From Mesobacillus campisalis (GTDB lineage Bacteria; Bacillota; Bacilli; Bacillales; Cytobacillaceae), in NCBI RefSeq assembly GCF_000986785.1, contig NZ_LAYY01000006.1, positions 1 through 64,000 of the forward strand: a stretch of 64,000 bases of DNA, read 5' to 3'. Below the pieces are notes generated by a model that did not search any database, was not told the DNA's origin, and saw nothing but the letters and a program-made list of their open reading frames with translations. Position numbers and translations under genes: made by a program. Positions 39,781 to 46,920 of the stretch are shown piece after piece (position 1 is the stretch's first letter; every line of letters starts with the position of its first letter).

Positions 39781-40013
39781 CCTAACAACCTCCTAAAATA
39801 TGATAAACCCTCTCCGCTTTTGGCGAATTCATTTACATTATTGATAGGATGGAGTTTTTTGTAAACGCGCGAATGTCGACACAATCCTGCATATCTCCGC
39901 TGATTTCTTCCGTCATGAGAGCAGGAACCTATATCTTTCGGAGAGTCAACAGGAGGAAGCCCTCGAATCCTGTCACAATGCAAGGGCTTGTTCACAAATT
40001 GTTAACAGAATAT

Positions 40014-40044
40014 TGTGGGTAATATGTGGATAAAATGTGGCAAG
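40014..40044 (-). promoter_or_regulatory. Three 11-bp-spaced DnaA-box-like nonamers
   Basis: TGTGGGTAA (40014), TGTGGATAA (40025) and TGTGGCAAG (40036) start exactly 11 bases apart. The middle one is the complement of the consensus DnaA box TTATCCACA; the first has one mismatch and the third is weak. They lie in a 390-base gap between the divergent acyl-CoA ligase and modA genes, which otherwise shows no genes. Confidence 0.4.
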
Positions 40045-40131
40045 CCACGCTTATTTTGCATGTGCCCCATAAGGATTTCGTCCATTTTATGAACATGGCT
40101 GTGTTGTTTATCCTCCCGGAAGTATTGATGA

Positions 40132-40137
40132 TATAAT
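40132..40137 (+). promoter_or_regulatory. Candidate -10 box of modAB
   Basis: TATAAT in GATGATATAATAGG lies 33 bases before the modA ATG. No good -35 box is seen at the right distance. Confidence 0.4.
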
Positions 40138-40170
40138 AGGGGAAGTTTACAGCAGAAAGGAACCATTCGC

Positions 40171-40914
40171 ATGAGGAAAATGTTAGTAATATGTGCGTCT
40201 TTGATGTTGCTGCTAAGCGGGTGTGCCAATGGGACAAGCGAAAATCAAACAATTTATATAGCAGCCGCTTCGGACCTCACGCATGCCCTGACAGAGATAG
40301 GGGAAGGCTTCACTGATAAAACCGGGGTCAAAGTGGAATTCACATTCGGCTCCACTGGTTTGCTGACACAGCAGATTAAGAAGGGAGCGCCTTTTGACCT
40401 GTTTGCGGCAGCACATGAATCATATATAGAAGATTTAATAGAAACAGGTGCTGTACTCCCTGATTCGAAGGAGTACTATGCCATTGGCAGAGTGGTGATG
40501 ATGGGCAAGAGTAAAAAGCTGGACAAGGAGTATCTATTAAGTCCAGAGGTGAAAACCATTACCATAGCCAATCCTGAGCATGCCCCTTATGGGAAGGCGG
40601 CAAAGGAGGCGCTGCAAACGTGGGAAATTTGGGAAGAGATCCAGCCTAAATTGGTATTTGCCGAAAATATCCGGCAGGCATACCAGCAGGTGGAATCGGG
40701 GAATGCCGATGTCGGAATCGTCGCACTTGCGTTAATGCCGGGCAGCGACTTCTCACATGAATTGATCGATGACAGCACACATGAGCCAATTGTGCAGGCT
40801 TTGGGCATTCCGTCGCAAACGGAGAAAGAGGAATACAGCAGGCAGTTTTCGGAATATATGCTGAGTGAAGAAGGGCAGGAAGTGCTGCGGAAATATGGAT
40901 TTGATCTGCCATAA
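40171..40914 (+). CDS. modA: Molybdate ABC transporter substrate-binding lipoprotein
   Basis: A 247-residue lipoprotein with lipobox LLSGC (Cys18). The mature part begins IYIAAASDLTHALTEIGEGF, where the AAASDL segment is a molybdate-binding loop, and TFGSTGLLTQQIKKGAPFDLF follows. It binds molybdate or tungstate outside the cell. AGAAAGGAACC precedes the ATG. The permease gene overlaps its stop codon. Confidence 0.92.
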   Translation: MRKMLVICASLMLLLSGCANGTSENQTIYIAAASDLTHALTEIGEGFTDKTGVKVEFTFGSTGLLTQQIKKGAPFDLFAAAHESYIEDLIETGAVLPDSKEYYAIGRVVMMGKSKKLDKEYLLSPEVKTITIANPEHAPYGKAAKEALQTWEIWEEIQPKLVFAENIRQAYQQVESGNADVGIVALALMPGSDFSHELIDDSTHEPIVQALGIPSQTEKEEYSRQFSEYMLSEEGQEVLRKYGFDLP

Positions 40915-41567
40915 TGGAGGCCATTCTTAGTCCTTTATATTTGACCCTGAAGATTTCCACAATCGCCACGTTTTTCGCTTTTATACTCGGAATCCTGTTT
41001 TCCTGGTGGTTTGCTTTTAATAAAAATCGGCTGACGGATCTTCTGTCGATTCTGGTGACGATTCCGCTCGTCATTCCGCCGACGGTGCTTGGCTATTATC
41101 TGCTCGTCGTGCTTGGACGGGGAAGTTTTATTGGCCAGATGTTCGAGACCCTTTTCGGCGGACCGCTCATTTTTACCTGGAAAGCCGCTGTGATCGCCGC
41201 GACGGTGGCCGCGCTGCCTCTCCTGATCAGGCCGATTCAGGCGGCATTCGAATCCATCAGCACTGATGTCCTCGGAGCTGCTGAACTGGACGGAGCCAAC
41301 AAGCTTCAATTATTGCTGTTCATCGTCATCCCGCTGGCTTATAAAGGCGTGCTGGCCGGGCTGGTGCTGGGCTTTGCCAGGGCGATGGGCGAGTTTGGCG
41401 CCACCCTGATGGTGTCCGGCAACATCCCGGGCAAGACGCAGACACTGTCGATCGCCATCTATGACGCCGTACAAGCCAACCGGATGGACGATGCCAACCT
41501 GATGGTCCTCATCTTGAGCGTCACGACGGTTTTGTTTTTATACATGATTCATCGATGGTTCAGATAA
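40914..41567 (+). CDS. modB: Molybdate ABC transporter permease
   Basis: A 217-residue permease with five membrane segments and the ABC contact loop AAELDGANKLQLLLFIVIPL. The MGEFGATLMVSGNIPGKTQT motif is typical of ModB. Its ATG shares one base with the modA stop (TAATG), so translation is coupled. No modC ATPase follows; after a terminator comes tatA on the other strand. The ATPase must be elsewhere, or another ATPase serves. Confidence 0.93.
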   Translation: MEAILSPLYLTLKISTIATFFAFILGILFSWWFAFNKNRLTDLLSILVTIPLVIPPTVLGYYLLVVLGRGSFIGQMFETLFGGPLIFTWKAAVIAATVAALPLLIRPIQAAFESISTDVLGAAELDGANKLQLLLFIVIPLAYKGVLAGLVLGFARAMGEFGATLMVSGNIPGKTQTLSIAIYDAVQANRMDDANLMVLILSVTTVLFLYMIHRWFR

Positions 41568-41582
41568 AAAGCTTTTATGTAA

Positions 41583-41608
41583 AAAGGCAGCGGAAATCCG
41601 CTGCCTTT
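41583..41608. terminator. Terminator after modB
   Basis: AAAGGCAGCGGA and TCCGCTGCCTTT form a long stem with a very small loop between the convergent modB and tatA genes. Confidence 0.75.
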
Positions 41609-41615
41609 GCTGTTT

Positions 41616-41801
41616 TTATTTGTTTTTCCGTTCTTTGTCACCGTGCTCTTCATCATAGGCCATTTCCTTCGTCGCCTTTTTGAATTCCTTTATGGAGCTC
41701 CCGAAAGAGCGGCCAATCTCAGGCAGCTTGGAAGGCCCAAAAACAATCAGGGCGAGGATGAGGATGAGGATAAGTCCAGGAATCCCGATGTTTTGCAGCA
41801 T
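41616..41801 (-). CDS. tatA: Twin-arginine translocase subunit TatA/TatE
   Basis: A 61-residue protein: one N-terminal membrane helix ([25 protein letters not shown], of which FGPSKLPE is the family hinge) followed by an amphipathic helix and an acidic-basic tail. It forms the Tat export pore with TatC, which is not in this window. AGGAGGTGATTGC fixes the ATG at 41801; an in-frame ATG 16 codons upstream lacks a ribosome site. Confidence 0.93.
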   Translation of the reverse strand: MLQNIGIPGLILILILALIVFGPSKLPEIGRSFGSSIKEFKKATKEMAYDEEHGDKERKNK

Positions 41802-41879
41802 GCAATCACCTCCTGTAGGACCGTACCCTGATCGGGCATGTTCAAACAAGGAGCCTTTGCCCTATACAATCTATACGGT

Positions 41880-42090
41880 TTTGTCGTAAGGGAGCGTTGA
41901 TTTGTCGTAAAAGCAGCAAGTTTCGTCGTAAAGCAGAGGACTTTGTCGTAAAGCAAGAAGAGTGCGTAGTAAGCGGGCCGCCAGCCCCTGCATTTGTCGT
42001 GAGGCGCTCCAGTTTTGTCGTAAGAGCAGCAAGTTTTGTTGTAAAGCCCCCGCCCTCATCGTAAAGCAAAGAATATACGCCGTAACTACA
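41880..42090. repeat. TTTGTCGTAAAGC array, 21-bp period (about ten units)
   Basis: The core GTCGTA, in the context TTTGTCGTAAAGC, recurs at 41883, 41904, 41925, 41945, about 41966, 41996, 42017, 42038, 42059 and 42079. Steps are 20-21 bp except one of 30. Units are degenerate. The array fills the gap between tatA and the sigma-factor gene and reaches nearly to the latter's stop codon. Confidence 0.88.
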
Positions 42091-42099
42091 AATCCACAA

Positions 42100-42600
42100 T
42101 CAGAAAAAATCCCTATTCACAAGTGCATTCTTCAACTTTTCCTTCGCTCCTGCCCGCCAGCATTTGACGGTGGAGGGCGATACATTTTCAATAACGGCGA
42201 TTTGCCTGATTTCGAACCCTTTCAAACAATGGTACAGCACCCATTTAGTCTGGTTTTCGGTCAGCCGGGCCTGCCGGCAGTACGCCAGGAGGATCTCTTC
42301 CTCCAGCGGGCACGGTGTCCCTTCATCCGCGATTCCCAGCCAGAAATCATCATCTCCGCTTGTCGATAGGCTTTCAAGCTTGCTGGCTGCATTCAGTTCA
42401 GTCAGCAGCCTTCCCTTTATGAACGTATAGGCATAACTGAAAAATTTGCCTTTTTGCGGATCATAGTTGTTATGTGCTTCCCACAAGCCGATCAGGCCAT
42501 GCTGGTAATACTCGTCCTTGTTTTTATAAATGTGCAATGACTGGATGATTTTATGGATCATCGGTGCATACTGCGTTGAGAGCTGGTCGAAGCTTTCCAT
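42100..42600 (-). CDS. Sigma-70-family RNA polymerase sigma factor (short type)
   Basis: A 166-residue sigma factor. Region 2 (about 10-75) includes DEYYQHGLIGLWEAHNNYDP and KFFSYAYTFIKGRLL. Region 4 (about 110-160) ends with a helix-turn-helix EIRQIAVIENVSPSTVKCW. Regions 1 and 3 are missing. It resembles short alternative sigma factors of Bacillus, including the SigH-like and YvrI types. No anti-sigma gene is adjacent. Targets are unknown. Confidence 0.8.
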   Translation of the reverse strand: MESFDQLSTQYAPMIHKIIQSLHIYKNKDEYYQHGLIGLWEAHNNYDPQKGKFFSYAYTFIKGRLLTELNAASKLESLSTSGDDDFWLGIADEGTPCPLEEEILLAYCRQARLTENQTKWVLYHCLKGFEIRQIAVIENVSPSTVKCWRAGAKEKLKNALVNRDFF

Positions 42601-42692
42601 TTCTGAATCCCTTCAGAAAGCGCGCTTTGCATGTGTATTCCCGGGTACCTTTACCTTATAGCGGATTCGGGGATTCATCGAATCGCTGTTGT

Positions 42693-42747
42693 TCAAATTT
42701 GAGGCCAAAAATAAGGTGAAAACGTCAATTTTAGGGGTCAAATTTGA
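42693..42747. repeat. Two TCAAATTTGA palindromes
   Basis: The 10-bp palindrome TCAAATTTGA occurs at 42693 and 42738 in the gap between the sigma gene and the hydrolase gene. The intervening DNA is AT-rich. They could be operators for either divergent gene, but nothing ties a regulator to them. Confidence 0.4.
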
Positions 42748-42845
42748 ATTTTAACGCTAAAAATTGCATTTTCGCTTCATTTTACTGTGATTTTAGAGAG
42801 TAGAATGGATATAAGGTGAAGTCTGAAATGGAGAGGAGCTGCAAC

Positions 42846-43774
42846 ATGTCTGGCCAGTCTTTTTATTTCAAGGGAAAAGATGGAAAGAAACTTTATGGAG
42901 TCAAATGGGTGGCTGAGGAGAAGCCGCGGGCGCTGCTGCAGATTGCCCATGGCATGGCGGAGCATATCGGGCGCTATGCCGAGTTTGCGGATTTTCTCGT
43001 AAGCCGCGGCGTCCATGTATATGGGAACGACCATCGCGGCCATGGCCACACGGCGTCTACCGAGGAAGACCGCGGCTATTATGGGGACGAAAACGGGTTT
43101 GAAACAGTCGTGCACGATATGAAAGAGCTGACGGCCATCATGAAACAGGATTATCCTGACATCCCCGTCTTCCTGCTTGGACACAGCATGGGCTCCTTCT
43201 TGTCACGGCGGTATATCCAGCTTTACGGAGAAGAACTCGACGGGGTGATTTTTACCGGAACAGGAGGTCATCCGGGGCTTCTGGGGAAGGTCGGCCATTA
43301 TCTTTCAGTACGCGAAGCACGCAAGCAAGGGAGGCGGGCGCCGAGCAGAAAGATGAATGCCCTCACGTTCGGTCCTACAACAAGGCCTTTAAGCCGAACA
43401 AGACGGAGTTCGACTGGCTGAGCCGCGATGAAAGGGAAGTGGAGAAATACATTATGGATTCGCTGTGCGGCGGTGTTTTTACAGCGGGCTTTTTTGAGGA
43501 CTTCCTCAAGGGCCTGCTTTCGCTCCATGACCAGGATGAGCGGATTCCGAAGCAGCTGCCGGCATATTTTTTATCAGGCGACCTGGACCCGGTCGGAAAA
43601 AATACAAAGGGCGTCCTGCAGAGCTGCGAAAAGCTCCGTTCAGCCGGGCTCAGCGATGTCAGCTGCAAATTTTATCCAGGTGCCCGCCATGAAATCCTCA
43701 ACGAAATCAATAAGCAGGAAGTGTATGACGATATCCTGGAGTGGATTGATTCCCGTACCGGAAGCATGGAATAG
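42846..43774 (+). pseudogene. Lysophospholipase / monoacylglycerol lipase-like hydrolase, frameshifted
   Basis: An alpha/beta hydrolase of about 309 residues read in two frames. The first frame starts MSGQSFYF behind AGAGGAG and includes QIAHGMAEHIGRY, YGNDHRGHGHT and the nucleophile elbow GHSMGS. The second frame carries the acid and base: Asp in LSGDLDPVG and His in GARHEILNE. The frames switch near 43373: adding one C to the CC in GGTCCTAC would join LTFGP to YNKAFKPNK. All catalytic residues are present, so the lesion is recent or a missed base. Confidence 0.88.
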
Positions 43775-43778
43775 ACGA

Positions 43779-43814
43779 AAAGAGAGGATGCCCGGCACTG
43801 GGCATCCTCTCTTT
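43779..43814. terminator. Strong bidirectional terminator
   Basis: A perfect 15-bp stem, AAAGAGAGGATGCCC with its complement, closes a 6-base loop. It separates the hydrolase from the convergent small membrane-protein gene. Confidence 0.88.
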
Positions 43815-43855
43815 AATCCAACCACTAAATAAAGCTTTACTTTATCAATGAAACG

Positions 43856-44008
43856 CTATCTTGCACCAGATGAGCGTCCTCTGATCAGGTTCACGACGAA
43901 AATAATCGCGGCAATGATAAGAAGAACATGGATGATGCCTCCGGCGATATCAAAAATGAGGCCAAGCACCCACAGGCCGAGCAAAATGCTGATAATGGTC
44001 CAAAGCAT
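43856..44008 (-). CDS. Small membrane protein, lmo0937 family
   Basis: A 50-residue protein with sequence MLWTIISILLGLWVLG at the start, a second hydrophobic stretch (IIHVLLIIAAIIFVV) and a basic end (RGRSSGAR). This matches the lmo0937 family of tiny membrane proteins, often under general stress control in Firmicutes; the function is unknown. GGAGGA lies 7 bases before the ATG. A long frame on the opposite strand through this region is a shadow. Confidence 0.85.
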   Translation of the reverse strand: MLWTIISILLGLWVLGLIFDIAGGIIHVLLIIAAIIFVVNLIRGRSSGAR

Positions 44009-44186
44009 TTTGAATTCCTCCTTCCTGCTTCATGTCTTACAGATATATTACCCAAAATGGGCGGAGGACAAACGGATAATCTGCACCATTCCCCCTGCCG
44101 GATTGGTGAAAGTTGCCCACCTTTATATTATAGTGAAACTAAGAATGGTGGGAACGACGGAAAGGCTTCAGAAAGGGAGAGAAGGC

Positions 44187-44981
44187 ATGGGCAAATATCA
44201 GGCGTTAAAAAACCTATATGAAAGCAATATGACCGTGGACAGCATCGCGGAGGCACTGGCGGTGTGCGATGTTGCTGATGATGCCGCAGCGGTCAAAATG
44301 CAGCTGGAAGAAAGGAATTATGATGTGGTCGGTGTCAGGGAAGGAAATGAGGTGATCGGCTTTGTCGAGAGGGCGGACCTGGGGACAGGGGCTATTGCCA
44401 ACTATGTGAAACCATTTTTGATGCGGGATATCCTAACAAATTCCACGCCGCTCATCCAGTTTTTGCATATTTTTAAAAACCGGTCACGCATCTTTGTTTT
44501 GGAGCAAAATAAGGTCACCAAGCTGATTACCTCCGCTGATTTGCAAAAGCCGCCAATCAGGATCCTGATTTTTGGATATATAACGCTGCTTGAAATGAAC
44601 CTGGGGGAGCTTATCTTTCAACAATTTCCGGACCATTCATGGAAAACGCTCATCAGTGACGGCCGGCTTCAACTGGCGCAAAATCTGTACCATAAAAGGC
44701 TGGAAAAGAATGAAGACATCAGCCTGGTTGAATGCCTGCAGATCAGTGACAAGCTGGAAATCATCAAGAACGATGAGTTCCTGTTCCAAAGCTTTGGCCT
44801 GGCTTCCAGAAGCCGCTGGAAGAAAACTTCTGGAAAGATCCGTGACTTGCGGGACCGGATTGCCCATTCCAACGAATTGGGAATCACCATGACCTGGGAA
44901 GAAATCATCGACATCCTTGAAGATTGCGAACGTGTTTTGGAGGTCAGCGAAGCGCTGCTGGCTGAAGGGGGAAGAACATAA
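44187..44981 (+). CDS. CBS-domain protein with HEPN-like C-terminus
   Basis: A 264-residue protein. Residues about 1-120 resemble a CBS pair: DVVGVREGNEVIGFVERADLG, then RIFVLEQNKVTKLITSADLQKPP. The C-terminal part is helical and has RDRIAHSN, with Arg222 and His227 spaced as in the Rx4-6H motif of HEPN RNases. CBS pairs bind adenosine nucleotides, so a nucleotide-gated HEPN protein is a possible reading; RNase activity is inference only. An open frame extends 113 codons upstream, but AAGGGAGAG before the ATG at 44187 and the small gene on the other strand rule that out. Confidence 0.7.
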   Translation: MGKYQALKNLYESNMTVDSIAEALAVCDVADDAAAVKMQLEERNYDVVGVREGNEVIGFVERADLGTGAIANYVKPFLMRDILTNSTPLIQFLHIFKNRSRIFVLEQNKVTKLITSADLQKPPIRILIFGYITLLEMNLGELIFQQFPDHSWKTLISDGRLQLAQNLYHKRLEKNEDISLVECLQISDKLEIIKNDEFLFQSFGLASRSRWKKTSGKIRDLRDRIAHSNELGITMTWEEIIDILEDCERVLEVSEALLAEGGRT

Positions 44982-44984
44982 AAA

Positions 44985-45010
44985 AGAGGAGCCTGCACGG
45001 CCCCTTCTTT
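44985..45010. terminator. Possible terminator between convergent genes
   Basis: AAGAGG-A-GCC pairs with GGC-C-CCTTCTT around TGCAC, with one internal mismatch. It lies between the CBS protein gene and the convergent rsbT-like gene. Confidence 0.5.
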
Positions 45011-45016
45011 GTGATA

Positions 45017-45421
45017 TTAATTTCCTGTCCATTTTGTGACCACGATGGTAGTGCCGGAACCAGGACAGGATTCGATTTCGAACTCATCGGCGATATTTTT
45101 CACGCCGCTCAAGCCCGCGCCCATTCCCTGGGAGGTCGTATACCCTGGTTCCAGCGCCTTATTGATATCCTGGATTCCTGGCCCTTGGTCCTTGGCCACA
45201 ATTTTGATTCCTGCTTTGCCCTGGTAATGGGCAGTTTCAATCACAATTTCGCCCAGCTTGGCATACAGGTAGATATTGCGGGCCAATTCGGAGACAATGG
45301 TTTTAATTCTCACCTGATCGACCATGCTGAATCCCAGCTTTTGGGCAATATCCTTTCCATTCTGCCTTGCTTTGCTGATATCTAGGGTTGAGGCGATTTT
45401 GATCGTTGTGCTGGCTTCCAT
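45017..45421 (-). CDS. RsbT-like serine/threonine kinase
   Basis: A 134-residue GHKL ATPase, the full length of RsbT. The N-box SELARNIYLYA, the DQGPGI box and GMGAGLSGV lid are intact. In B. subtilis RsbT phosphorylates RsbS and RsbR in the stressosome and then activates RsbU, switching on SigB. Here it stands alone, without rsbR, rsbS, rsbU or sigB in the window. It may be an orphan paralog or belong to a system whose parts lie elsewhere. Confidence 0.88.
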   Translation of the reverse strand: MEASTTIKIASTLDISKARQNGKDIAQKLGFSMVDQVRIKTIVSELARNIYLYAKLGEIVIETAHYQGKAGIKIVAKDQGPGIQDINKALEPGYTTSQGMGAGLSGVKNIADEFEIESCPGSGTTIVVTKWTGN

Positions 45422-45514
45422 GCGCTTCCCTCCAGGCCATTTGCGGCTTTAATGTTTAAAAAGGAATACTGTGAAAAAATACACTCGGACTGGGGGACGA
45501 ACCTCATGGACATT

Positions 45515-45543
45515 AAAAAAGTGGCTTGGCCGCCACTTTTTTT
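45515..45543. terminator. Bidirectional terminator
   Basis: AAAAAAGTGGC pairs with GCCACTTTTTT around a 6-base loop. On the minus strand it ends the NlpC/P60 gene. Confidence 0.88.
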
Positions 45544-45545
45544 GT

Positions 45546-46247
45546 TTATATTCTTTTCGCGCCTACGTAGCGGGCTTTCCAGTATGAGTTGCTCATTTTG
45601 TCAATGGTGACACCCTTGGATGAGGTTGCATGAACCATTTGACCATTGCCAATGTAGATGGCTACATGAGTTACTTTCTTGCCGCCGGCTGTCGCATAGA
45701 ACAACAGGTCCCCTGGGGATAGCGAAGCAACTTTCGTCCCTTTTGTGTACATCTCGGCCGCGGTGCGCGGAAGAGTCTTTCCTGCCTGCTTGAAGGAGTA
45801 GGAAACAAGGCCGGAGCAGTCAAAGCCTTTCGGCGTACTGCCGCCCCACAGATATTTTACGCCCTGGTTGCTTTTTGCAACGGAAATGGCCTTGGAGCGG
45901 TAATCTGTGCTAAAGGAAGCGGTTGTTGCTTTTGCCGCCGGCTTCTTGGCAGTTGCTGTTGCGATTGATTTCTTTGGTGCAATATATTTTGAACTTACAT
46001 ATCCTTTTTTTCCGTTGGCCGTTATATGAGCCCAGCCCTTTGATTGGGAGTGGACAGTCATTTGCTGATTCTTTTTGAGCTTGGTCACTACGGCAGCTTT
46101 GGTTGATGCCGATTTCCGTACATTAAGATTGCCAGAGTCTATTTTTGCAATATAAAGGGATCCAGAGGCAGAAGCTTTTTCCAATGACGGTGCGGCAGTA
46201 GTTACTAGGGTGAAAAGCAATAAAGCTGCTAGGATTCTCTTAAACAA
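45546..46247 (-). CDS. Secreted SH3 and NlpC/P60 cell-wall endopeptidase
   Basis: A 233-residue exported protein. A signal peptide starts MFKRILAALLLFTLV. A bacterial SH3 domain (about 30-90: SGNLNVRKSASTKAAVVTKL, KGYVSSKYI), a Lys/Ala-rich linker and an NlpC/P60 domain follow. Catalytic Cys is in GFDCSGLVSYS and His in THVAIYIGNGQMVHA. It cleaves peptide stems of peptidoglycan, probably at gamma-D-Glu-diamino acid bonds. GGGGGT before the TTG at 46247 and the signal peptide there decide the start; the frame is open 48 codons further up without such signals. Confidence 0.88.
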   Translation of the reverse strand: MFKRILAALLLFTLVTTAAPSLEKASASGSLYIAKIDSGNLNVRKSASTKAAVVTKLKKNQQMTVHSQSKGWAHITANGKKGYVSSKYIAPKKSIATATAKKPAAKATTASFSTDYRSKAISVAKSNQGVKYLWGGSTPKGFDCSGLVSYSFKQAGKTLPRTAAEMYTKGTKVASLSPGDLLFYATAGGKKVTHVAIYIGNGQMVHATSSKGVTIDKMSNSYWKARYVGAKRI

Positions 46248-46455
46248 GTTTGTATACCCCCGATTGCTAGATGTTAAACATAGTATATAGCGGGAGCGGT
46301 TACAAACGAATAACAGGGAAATTACGTTTATATTACAAAAAGTGACATCTATTTCTTCTACTATTACATTATTGCCCGGGAAACGTGTCAAAGAATGATA
46401 GTTTTCAAGGAAAAGGCGGCTCCTGCAGTGTTTCAGGAGCCGCCTTTGTCGGGGA

Positions 46456-46592
46456 TTATTCTTGCTTGTTTTCAGCTTTTGGGATTTTTGTCATTTTTAC
46501 TTGCTTGATGCGGTGATCTTCAACAAGGGTGACAGTCACTTCCAGATTGTCATACACAAAACTTTCACCGTTTTCGGGGATATGGCCAGCGA
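46456..46592 (-). pseudogene. Fragment of a CorC/HlyC-family protein (C-terminal end)
   Basis: About 45 codons on the minus strand, ending in a normal stop, read AGHIPENGESFVYDNLEVTV and on through VEDHRIKQVKMTKIP. This pattern matches the C-terminal transporter-associated domain of CorC/HlyC (hemolysin-like, CBS-containing) membrane proteins. The rest of the gene is gone: the similarity stops exactly where a GGGGTCAGGCACC repeat begins. The fragment cannot be functional as it stands. Confidence 0.6.
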
Positions 46593-46594
46593 TA

Positions 46595-46670
46595 GGGGTC
46601 AGGCACCCTGCAGGCGAGTATAGCATCACCGCATTAACGCACCGGGGGTCAGGCACCGTTTAGTGCTTTA
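46595..46670. repeat. GGGGTCAGGCACC repeat (two units)
   Basis: GGGGTCAGGCACC occurs at 46595 and 46645, and the second is followed by GTTTAGTGCTTTA. Other copies are at 55460-55515 and 60533-60625. It directly abuts the CorC/HlyC fragment. Confidence 0.85.
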
Positions 46671-46743
46671 GCTGGGTGATGTTCACAATGCTGTTTCTTG
46701 TGTTGTGGGGTGGGATTGTTTAAAATGGAGAAGTGCGATTTCT

Positions 46744-46763
46744 GTGACTGACCGGTTGGTCAC
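46744..46763. promoter_or_regulatory. TetR-type operator before the RND efflux genes
   Basis: GTGACTGACCGGTTGGTCAC is a 20-bp palindrome with 16 of 20 positions symmetric. The TGACC-N-GGTCA form with ACCGGT centre is common for TetR-family repressors of efflux pumps. It lies 157 bases before the adaptor gene. No tetR gene is present in the window next to it. Confidence 0.65.
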
Positions 46764-46920
46764 AATGGTTCAGGATGAAACTTTTGGGACATCCTGTGCG
46801 TAGTAGGATGCGTAGCTTTTGTTTTTGGGCTTCTATATATAGGAGGGCTTTTGAAGTAGATTGATCCGGCGAAATTGCTGGAATACATTATTGCCAGTTT
46901 GGGAGAGGAGAATTCCTTAC

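Noticed and set aside
41880-42090. A CRISPR array at the TTTGTCGTAA repeats (also considered at 37299 and 54761)
   Set aside because: Units are only 21 bp, cores are 8-13 bases and degenerate, spacers are about 10 bases, and no cas genes are present.
43848-44186. N-terminal extension of the CBS-HEPN gene (113 codons)
   Set aside because: It runs antisense through the lmo0937-type gene and a strong ribosome site precedes the ATG at 44187.
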